A stretch of 19,641 nucleotides of DNA, taken from contig JAFSWJ010000319.1 of assembly GCA_017444545.1 (NCBI GenBank), positions 1 to 19,641 of the forward strand, given 5' to 3'. The notes beneath the pieces are model-generated. The model was not told where the DNA came from, did no database searches, and worked only from the letters and a program-made list of their open reading frames with translations. This document shows positions 13,938 through 19,641 of this stretch, piece after piece (positions within the stretch are counted from its first letter, which is position 1; the number at the start of each line of letters is the position of its first letter). The translations under genes and the position numbers were made by a program. The DNA comes from Lachnospiraceae bacterium. Its GTDB lineage: Bacteria > Bacillota > Clostridia > Lachnospirales > Lachnospiraceae.

Positions 13938-15392
13938 TTACTGCAACAGCTGCAAAGCCTGCTGCGGAAATTCGTTTGCCTGCGCCAGCATTGCCATACC
14001 TGCCTGTGTGAGGACCTGGAGATTGGTATACTCCGTCATCTCCTCTGCCATGTCTGTATCGAGGATCCTCGAGTAGGCGGCTGACATGGTTTCATTTGAT
14101 GCATTTACAAAGGATATGGTGTTTTCGAGGCGGTTGTCATACGCTCCAAGCTTTGAACGTGCGGAGCTGACGTACGCCAGGGCATCCTTGAGCTGGTCAA
14201 TACCAAGAGTTGCTCCCCTCATCGTGCTCACGTCAAGATCCTCTATCCCCATCTTTGACAGGCTCATCTCGGGTATCGAAAGTGCCAGTACCTCTCCTTC
14301 ATCTGTACCGACCTGAAGTCTCATGGCTCCTTTTCCGGTAATGTCTATCTCCATCGTGTGGGCAAAGACTGCCTCTCCGGTGTCGGGATCCTCTGTGATC
14401 TCAGCCGGAGTCGTATTCAGGAGCCTTTCCCTTTCGATCTCAAAGGTTACCTCAGCGCCGTTTTTTGAAGTCACCGTCACGTGATCCACTCCGTTCCAGG
14501 TTCTGGTGTTTATGCTGTACTGCCCTGCCGCACCAAAGAGATCGCTTGCCTTTTTTATTCCCACACCGGATCTGTCGACCGAGGAATCTGCTATGGAATA
14601 TTCATACTTTGTCCTGAAATCAAAGGTCAGATTCTTGGAGGTATCGATCGTTGAATTCACCGTGATCGTTGTTTCCGCTGCCACTGCGGCATCGATGTCT
14701 GCCTTTGGGATCGTGAAGTTTTCGGAGATCAGCCTTCCATCCGTCGTTTCGGAGGATACGGTGAAAAGATAATCAGTGCCTGATAAAGTCAGCTCCGATA
14801 CCTTCGGATAGGCGGTCTCAAATATATCATATGCGTCTCCTCCGATGCTGTAACTGTCAAGCGAATATCCCTTCATGTAGGAAAAAACGATATCGTATGC
14901 TCCTGTTACCGTCTCATCGGAATAGTTCTCAACTCCCACTCCCACTACATTCCGGCAATAGCCCTTATTCTCAAAATCACCGTTCAGGAGATTCATGCTG
15001 TTGAATTCGGATGTTTCGCTGATACGGGTTATCTCCTGTTTTAACTGGTCCACCTCTTCCTGGACCATAGCCCTGTCCGAGGATGACATGGTCCCGTTTG
15101 CAGCCTTGACAGCCAGCTCGCTCATCCTGGTGATCATGGACTGAAGCTCGGATATTGCGGATTCTGCGGTCTCCACAACAGACATGCCTGTGGTCGCATT
15201 TGTCTTTACCTTGTCAAGTGCCTCCAGCTGCGCCCGCATCTTGCTTCCTATGGCATAGTTTGCCGGATCATCGCCGGACCTGTTCAGCTTGAAACCGCTT
15301 GACAGACGCTCTGAAGCGTTCGAAAGCCGTCTCTCATTTTTCAGATACGCATTGTTTGTGGTGTAAGCCGTGATGTTACTGTTGATCTTCAT
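13938..15392 (-). CDS. Flagellin
   Basis: The flagellar filament subunit, exported through the flagellar type III apparatus and polymerised outside the cell. The 484 residues show the conserved N-terminal D0/D1 region (MKINSNITAYTTNNAYLKNE, LSSGFKLNRSGDDPANYAIG, and EFNSMNLLNGDF ending at about 140) and the matching C-terminal region (LGAYDNRLENTISFVNASNE, and FPQQALQLLQ at the end). Residues about 145-395 form a variable surface domain with no recognised relative. As in most flagellins, almost no cysteine occurs, but one is present at about residue 149. A strong AGGAGG lies nine bases before the ATG, inside the last codons of the upstream gene, which overlaps this one by 17 bases. Confidence 0.95.
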   Translation of the reverse strand: MKINSNITAYTTNNAYLKNERRLSNASERLSSGFKLNRSGDDPANYAIGSKMRAQLEALDKVKTNATTGMSVVETAESAISELQSMITRMSELAVKAANGTMSSSDRAMVQEEVDQLKQEITRISETSEFNSMNLLNGDFENKGYCRNVVGVGVENYSDETVTGAYDIVFSYMKGYSLDSYSIGGDAYDIFETAYPKVSELTLSGTDYLFTVSSETTDGRLISENFTIPKADIDAAVAAETTITVNSTIDTSKNLTFDFRTKYEYSIADSSVDRSGVGIKKASDLFGAAGQYSINTRTWNGVDHVTVTSKNGAEVTFEIERERLLNTTPAEITEDPDTGEAVFAHTMEIDITGKGAMRLQVGTDEGEVLALSIPEMSLSKMGIEDLDVSTMRGATLGIDQLKDALAYVSSARSKLGAYDNRLENTISFVNASNETMSAAYSRILDTDMAEEMTEYTNLQVLTQAGMAMLAQANEFPQQALQLLQ

Positions 15393-18183
15393 AGATAAAA
15401 CCTCCTATAAATGCCCTGGCTGTAAGGTACAGGTCTCCTGTGTCTATCGCTTCGCCTTCCGTGGCATCTACAGGCGGTTCAAAAGATGCTTTTTCCGCCC
15501 TGATCACTTCCATTGTGACCGTTCTATCGTTTATCGAGAGTGCCTTCATCATCCTGTCTTTATTATCATTTATATAGGACAGTCCTGCGTTTTTGCTGCA
15601 TGCCACCATTCCTTCGGTGGTCGTTTTTGAAAGCGTGAAGGAGGCAGATACCCGTCCCAGACTTTCACTCTCAAATAATATATCGACATTTCCGCGTTTT
15701 TCGCCATGCCTTATCTGAAGATTTATTGAGGTAAATTCTCCGTTTATCTCCACCGGCACCTGATAATTTTCGGAATCAGCCAGGGTTTTCTGGATGGCTG
15801 TCACCCTGTGCTCATTTTTCAATATCCTCAGATCCAGCTTTTCTCCCTCAAAAGCAGCTATGATCTCTTCATTTATCATCTCGTCATAGGCTTCCGAAAA
15901 GACCTTTGGATCTCCCATTTTTTCGATCACCCTGTTGCGGCTTTCACTGAGTCTTGATCCGCCCTTTTCTTTTTCACCCTCAAAAAGCTTTTTCAAAAAT
16001 CCCGTTCCGGAGCTTAGAAGTTCGGCGGCAGCGTTTATATTGTCCGCAGATATTTCTATGTTGTTCCTCTGGAGCAGATGATATATCCTTTCCTCCTCCT
16101 TTGCCGCATCCGCGAATTTCTTTGCCTCCTCTTCATAGTATTCTTCTGAAAAGGCTGTCTCTATCTGTGTGTCGATCCCTCTGACCGTTGCATCATCAAC
16201 CCTTTCGGCGCCGCCAAAATCATTGTCTATCACATAATCCATATGCCCGCGCCTGGCGGTCCTGAGGGAGGTCAGGAGATTTTTCATGGTCAGGGATGAG
16301 TCCCGGTTAATAAGAGCGCCTATCGCTGCCCCGTCGCTTTTGACGATCTTGTCCACCAGTCTGTATATGCCGATATACGAGGCCGCCTCATCCTCCGTGA
16401 TCGCCCCTTTTTCCCTGATCTTTACCAGGTGTCTGGCAAAATCCTCTGCTCCCGAAGCTTCTTCATCCTCGTAGGTTCCAAGCTTTTCAAGGAGATCATC
16501 TATATCCTGCTGCAAAGGATTGATGTTTTCCCTGATCAGCCTCAATGCGTTTTTCGGTGTCAGAAGCTTTATCAGGTCGTTTACCTTTCCGTCTGCCTCC
16601 CTGACCTTTTCCAGATTTTCATCATTTATCTCCATACGGCCGTAGCCCAGGATCCTCACCGCCCTGCGGTTTTCATCATTGAGCTCGATCCCGTTTTCCT
16701 TCATCAATTCATCGGCATTTGCAAAAGCCTTTTTGATGCTGTCGCCGAGGTCGCTCCTCACCTGTGTCCCGACTGCCTCATAGGTCTCGTTTGCACGGTC
16801 ATATCTCTGCCTGAGCAGAACTCCTTCTTTTTGAAGCGATGAAAGCGTGAGGGTATCTCCCCCTGCTGTTTCTTCAAAGAATCCGGTGTTTTTCAGTCCG
16901 AAAAACGCGGTCTCGCTGATAAGGACAGCCGGCGAGGTCTCAATATCTCTTACGGCTGTGATAGTCTCATCGAGAAGATCGAATATCGCCTTTTCGTTCT
17001 CCTTCAGAGCTTCGACTTCATTTTCAAGTTTTCCCGTATCTATCGAAAAATCCGACCTCAAAAGCTTTCTGTTTGCCTCGTGTGTCATGGCAAGCTCTGT
17101 TTCCTTCAGCTGTCTTTCGGCCTTTACATTTCTGTATTCCCTGTAAAGATAAGCGTCTCTGGGTCTTTTTCCCTCTGCGATGGCAAGAGTCATCTCCCCC
17201 ATATCCGGTGTCAGGTCTATGGCTTTCACATCCTCACACAGACGGATAGTATCCTTCGTAAGGGGTATGCCTTTTTCGATGAGATGCTTTGCATCTTCAA
17301 GCACTTCATCATCCGCCTCAAATCCCGCTTCCTCGATCACCTCACGTATCTGCTCATGAAGCCCGTCATCCGGGGTCTGCGTGATATCGCTGCCCGCTGC
17401 CGCAAGATAGGGCAGATCTCCGTCATAAAAATACCCCGCACGCCTTGCCGCTCCCGTGCTGCCTGTCGAGTACTGAGCCTCATAGACATTTGCTATGGTG
17501 GGTTCCAGACCGTTTTCCACCATATATCCCAGCACCGCATCTGTCGGAGGCTTCAAAAGAGCCGACGTCTCAAAGGCTTCTCTGATATCCTTTATATTTT
17601 CATCGTTAGCAGGAAGATCAGCAGCCTTCAATTCCTCTGCTATCTGCTTTTCATCCGGTACATCCGCGTTTTTTTCTCCGGAAAGTATCTGTGAGCCCTC
17701 TGCGCCCGTCTTTGGAACATCGGAGGTTATCTTTGCTGCCCGGGTGACCGATCCTGTTATCTGCGCCGCCTTTGCAGATGAGACTGTATCCGTGTAGCCT
17801 GCCACATCCAGACCTGCCTCTGCAAGCTTTACCTTCATGCGGTCCAGAGAATTGACTGCATCACCCGCGGGCATCTGTCCGGGGGCAAAACCGTTTTCCA
17901 CCATCTCTTTGAAATCCTTGCCGGACATGGTGTTTGCCATGACCACCATGAGAGTTCTTTGGACTTTTTCATCGTAGTTTTCGGCCTTTGTGATCTCATC
18001 CGATGCGGTCCTGCGTTTTTTGCTGTAGGCATGGATGTCATCCAGTGCATTTTTTCCTATCTCGGTGAAAACGCCTGCAGCACGAACGTCGGAAGCACTC
18101 AAATGCTCCTGTCTGCCGGATCCCGAAACCCTGGGATACATCTCTTCTTTTTTGATATCTGTCCGGGAAAAATCGATCTTCAT
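15376..18183 (-). CDS. Large flagellar-locus protein with FliK-like C-terminus (DUF6240-like)
   Basis: A 935-residue protein without signal peptide or membrane segments, mostly charged and helical. From memory it resembles a family named DUF6240, found beside flagellar genes in Lachnospiraceae; this needs a search. A degenerate motif, roughly a helix ending in G-[ILF]-x-[ILP]-x(2-4)-[NE]-[IL], recurs at about 184-203, 219-236, 281-318, 492-531 and 703-723. Residues about 805-900 (NGEFTSINLQIRHGEKRGNV, ESLGRVSASFTL) resemble the C-terminal domain of the hook-length protein FliK. TGGAGG precedes the ATG, and a sigma-28-like site lies 180 bp upstream. It overlaps the flagellin start by 17 bases. 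A role in flagellar assembly or hook-length control is inferred from context only. Confidence 0.8.
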   Translation of the reverse strand: MKIDFSRTDIKKEEMYPRVSGSGRQEHLSASDVRAAGVFTEIGKNALDDIHAYSKKRRTASDEITKAENYDEKVQRTLMVVMANTMSGKDFKEMVENGFAPGQMPAGDAVNSLDRMKVKLAEAGLDVAGYTDTVSSAKAAQITGSVTRAAKITSDVPKTGAEGSQILSGEKNADVPDEKQIAEELKAADLPANDENIKDIREAFETSALLKPPTDAVLGYMVENGLEPTIANVYEAQYSTGSTGAARRAGYFYDGDLPYLAAAGSDITQTPDDGLHEQIREVIEEAGFEADDEVLEDAKHLIEKGIPLTKDTIRLCEDVKAIDLTPDMGEMTLAIAEGKRPRDAYLYREYRNVKAERQLKETELAMTHEANRKLLRSDFSIDTGKLENEVEALKENEKAIFDLLDETITAVRDIETSPAVLISETAFFGLKNTGFFEETAGGDTLTLSSLQKEGVLLRQRYDRANETYEAVGTQVRSDLGDSIKKAFANADELMKENGIELNDENRRAVRILGYGRMEINDENLEKVREADGKVNDLIKLLTPKNALRLIRENINPLQQDIDDLLEKLGTYEDEEASGAEDFARHLVKIREKGAITEDEAASYIGIYRLVDKIVKSDGAAIGALINRDSSLTMKNLLTSLRTARRGHMDYVIDNDFGGAERVDDATVRGIDTQIETAFSEEYYEEEAKKFADAAKEEERIYHLLQRNNIEISADNINAAAELLSSGTGFLKKLFEGEKEKGGSRLSESRNRVIEKMGDPKVFSEAYDEMINEEIIAAFEGEKLDLRILKNEHRVTAIQKTLADSENYQVPVEINGEFTSINLQIRHGEKRGNVDILFESESLGRVSASFTLSKTTTEGMVACSKNAGLSYINDNKDRMMKALSINDRTVTMEVIRAEKASFEPPVDATEGEAIDTGDLYLTARAFIGGFIYEDQQ
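15444..15470 (-). promoter_or_regulatory. Possible sigma-28 (SigD/FliA) promoter for flagellin
   Basis: On the minus strand, TAGA (15467-15470), 15 bp, then AGCGATAG (15444-15451). Compared with TAAA-N15-GCCGATAt, three of four -35 bases and the CGATA core match. It lies inside the end of the upstream gene, about 52 bases before the flagellin ATG, a sensible distance. The match is partial. Confidence 0.35.
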
Positions 18184-18246
18184 AACGCCTCCACAGATGA
18201 GAGCAGAATTGATGTACTGCTCCGGTGGCGTCCGTGCCGATACACT

Positions 18247-18346
18247 CTTTCATGAAATCCTTTTCACGAAATCTCTGTTCTGATCTTCTTTTCACATAAA
18301 ACAACTGTCGTGATCTCTTCTTTACATGAAATTATGATCATGAAAT
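18247..18346. repeat. Tandem degenerate repeats in the flagellar-unit leader
   Basis: Five copies of a CTTTTCAYGAAAT-like motif start at 18247, 18260, 18288, 18320 and 18335. Two longer copies, TGATCTTCTTTTCACATAAA (18281-18300) and TGATCTCTTCTTTACATGAA (18311-18330), are 30 bp apart. The core TTTCATGAAA is palindromic. The block lies between the sigma-28-like site and the ATG at 18183, so it would be in the 5' untranslated RNA or act as a protein-binding array. Confidence 0.55.
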
Positions 18347-18364
18347 TCTTTCGATGTATAGAGT

Positions 18365-18390
18365 ATATCGACTGATAATTGTGATTTTTA
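18365..18390 (-). promoter_or_regulatory. Sigma-28 (SigD/FliA)-like promoter for the flagellar unit
   Basis: On the minus strand, TAAA (18387-18390) is followed after 14 bp by GTCGATAT (18365-18372), which matches seven of eight bases of the SigD -10 GCCGATAT. The upstream A run also permits a 15-bp spacer with TTAA. It lies about 180 bp before the ATG of the large flagellar-locus gene, giving a long leader. Context (flagellin and FliS downstream) supports the call. Confidence 0.6.
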
Positions 18391-18410
18391 AAGAGTAAAA
18401 TGGCATCTCC

Positions 18411-18581
18411 ATATATGTTTTGTTCACGGCTCGTCCAGTTCTAAGCTTACCGTTCGTCTGATAAACAAAATTTTGGAGGCCCCGTTCTGCGCGCAAAGAG
18501 CACGCGCAGCCGGCGTGCTCCAAAATTTATCAGCCTCCGGTTCGCTAAGAACTGACGGCTTATTGTTCACAAAACATATAT
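18411..18581. repeat. About 170-bp imperfect palindromic element with nested hairpins
   Basis: Paired arms, from outside in: ATATATGTTTTGT (18411-18423) with ACAAAACATATAT (18569-18581), perfect; CAGTTCTAAGC (18436-18446) with GCTAAGAACTG (18544-18554), one mismatch; CTGATAAA (18458-18465) with TTTATCAG (18526-18533); AATTTTGGAG (18469-18478) with CTCCAAAATT (18518-18527). At the tip, CTGCGCG/CGCGCAG (18487-18509) competes with GAGCACGC/GCGTGCTC (18498-18520). TTGTTCAC also occurs as a direct repeat at 18420 and 18563. It is unrelated to the TGTCATnCTGAG repeats. The rest of the gap between glgB and the next gene holds the sigma-28-like site and leader repeats. Confidence 0.75.
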
Positions 18582-18653
18582 GATCGATGCCCATGATCCT
18601 GATACAACTATTGTAATTCTACCGATGACCCGTTGCAGTCATTATTGGAATCA

Positions 18654-19641
18654 TCAGAATTTCAGCACCACTGCTCCGAAGGGCGGAAGCGTGAAGCCCA
18701 CGGAATACGGCTGCCCGTCCCATGCGGTATCATCGGCCTTCAGCACTGTCTCGATCTCGGTGCCTGTACCTCCATACTTTTTATCATCACTGTTGAGCAG
18801 CAGCGTATATTTTCCCAGCTTAGGAACACCTACCCTGTAATCCGTCCTCTTCATAGGCGTGAAGTTCACCACAAATACAAGGCTGTCCTTTCCTGTGGAA
18901 TTTGTCCTGATAAAGGAATACAGACTCTTTTCGGTATCATCGGCATTGATCCACTCAAAACCGTCATTTGAATTGTCAAACTCCCAAAAGGCACTGTATT
19001 TCCTGTAAAGCTTGAGCAGGTCGGAAACAAAAAGCTTCATCCCTGCATGGAGAGGATCCTCGAGACAGTACCAGTCAAGCTCTCTTTCCTCACTCCACTC
19101 TCTTTCCTGGGCAAACTCCTGTCCCATGAAAAGAAGCTTCTTGCCGCAGTGTCCGAACATGAAGGCATATCCTGCTCTCAGATTTGCAAACTTGTCCACC
19201 TTAAAGCCCGGCATCTTCATCAGCATGGAGCATTTCAGATGCACAACCTCATCATGGCTCAGGACCAGGATATAATTCTCGGAAGAATTATAGCTCATGG
19301 CAAAAGTCATCTTATAATGGTTGTCCTTGCGGAAATACGGATCCAGCTTCATATAGTCACAGAAGTCATGCATCCATCCCATATTCCATTTGAAGGAGAA
19401 TCCAAGCCCGTCGTCTTCCGGCCTTCCGGTCACCTTCGGCCAGGCCGTGGATTCCTCGGCGATCATCACTACCCCGGGAAATGCCCCGAGAACCTCTGAA
19501 TTCAGATGCTTGAAAAACTCGATCGCCTCCAGATTTTTATTTCCGCCATATTTATTGGCTATCCACTGGCCGTTTTTCTTTCCGTAATCCAGGTAGAGCA
19601 TGGAAGCCACCGCATCCACCCTGAGCCCGTCCACATGAAAT
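18654..19641 (-). CDS. glgB: 1,4-alpha-glucan branching enzyme, C-terminal part (cut by window end)
   Basis: Glycogen branching enzyme of family GH13: cuts alpha-1,4 chains and rejoins them as alpha-1,6 branches. Only the last roughly 329 residues are in the window; the reading frame runs open through position 19641, so the start lies outside. The piece begins with [20 protein letters not shown], holding the nucleophile Asp in RVDAV. It continues with MIAEESTAW (acid/base Glu) and LSHDEVVH (third catalytic Asp), and ends in a beta-sandwich domain with [15 protein letters not shown] and [10 protein letters not shown]. All three catalytic residues are present. No standard terminator follows; the large palindromic element begins about 70 bp downstream. 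Other glycogen genes are not visible. Confidence 0.95.
   Translation of the reverse strand, partial: FHVDGLRVDAVASMLYLDYGKKNGQWIANKYGGNKNLEAIEFFKHLNSEVLGAFPGVVMIAEESTAWPKVTGRPEDDGLGFSFKWNMGWMHDFCDYMKLDPYFRKDNHYKMTFAMSYNSSENYILVLSHDEVVHLKCSMLMKMPGFKVDKFANLRAGYAFMFGHCGKKLLFMGQEFAQEREWSEERELDWYCLEDPLHAGMKLFVSDLLKLYRKYSAFWEFDNSNDGFEWINADDTEKSLYSFIRTNSTGKDSLVFVVNFTPMKRTDYRVGVPKLGKYTLLLNSDDKKYGGTGTEIETVLKADDTAWDGQPYSVGFTLPPFGAVVLKF

Noticed and set aside
18247..18346. Possible CRISPR array
   Set aside because: The repeats are short, degenerate and unevenly spaced (about 13-32 bp), with no cas genes.
18338..18523. 61-codon minus-strand frame running through the palindromic element and sigma-28-like site
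   Set aside because: Lies across hairpin arms and a promoter, has no ribosome binding site, and its sequence is explained by the repeat.
18411..18581. Integron attC or insertion sequence
   Set aside because: No integrase or transposase, no attC core motifs; described as a palindromic element instead.

Overview
This window looks like a piece of chromosome from a motile, anaerobic Gram-positive bacterium of the Clostridia, most likely a Lachnospiraceae-type gut or rumen organism (Butyrivibrio/Roseburia-like). That is inferred from gene content: an AGCS symporter beside nicotinate phosphoribosyltransferase, a CdaR/PucR regulator, an MsmK/UgpC-type ATPase, a YesL (DUF624) protein, and a flagellin/FliS pair preceded by a very large flagellar-type protein. 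It is also inferred from interspersed repeats of the TGTCATnCTGAG...GAAGnATCTT type. No species is claimed. Almost every gene is on the minus strand; the one clear exception is a radical SAM activase gene at 6750-7442.

Layout, left to right. Positions 1-2660 hold a minus-strand operon read as a YcxB-like membrane protein, tsaE, tsaB, rimI. TsaE and TsaB belong to the tRNA t6A machinery; RimI is a protein N-acetyltransferase. Positions 2700-5880 hold an agcS-pncB operon (sodium:amino-acid symporter, then nicotinate phosphoribosyltransferase) with a clear promoter and terminator. Positions 5900-7480 hold tadA (minus) diverging from an NrdG-like radical SAM activase (plus). Positions 7520-10135 hold a CdaR-like regulator and an msmK/ugpC-type ABC ATPase, with terminators. 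Positions 10144-13374 hold a two-gene unit of yesL and a membrane diguanylate cyclase with a long Lys/Ala/Thr-rich, histone-H1-like tail. Positions 13434-18390 hold a flagellar unit: a 935-residue protein with a FliK-like C-terminus, flagellin and a FliS-like chaperone, with sigma-28-like promoter candidates. The right edge holds the 3' part of glgB (glycogen branching enzyme), cut by the window end.

Gaps in the left 9 kb are filled with a modular family of small fold-back repeats (six loci). Two copies differ by a paired base change that keeps a hairpin intact. A different, larger element of about 170 bp with nested and competing hairpins lies between glgB and the flagellar unit. The most unusual items are the histone-like tail on the GGDEF protein, the 935-residue protein overlapping flagellin, and these two repeat families. 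No CRISPR array, rRNA, tRNA, prophage or transposase gene was seen.
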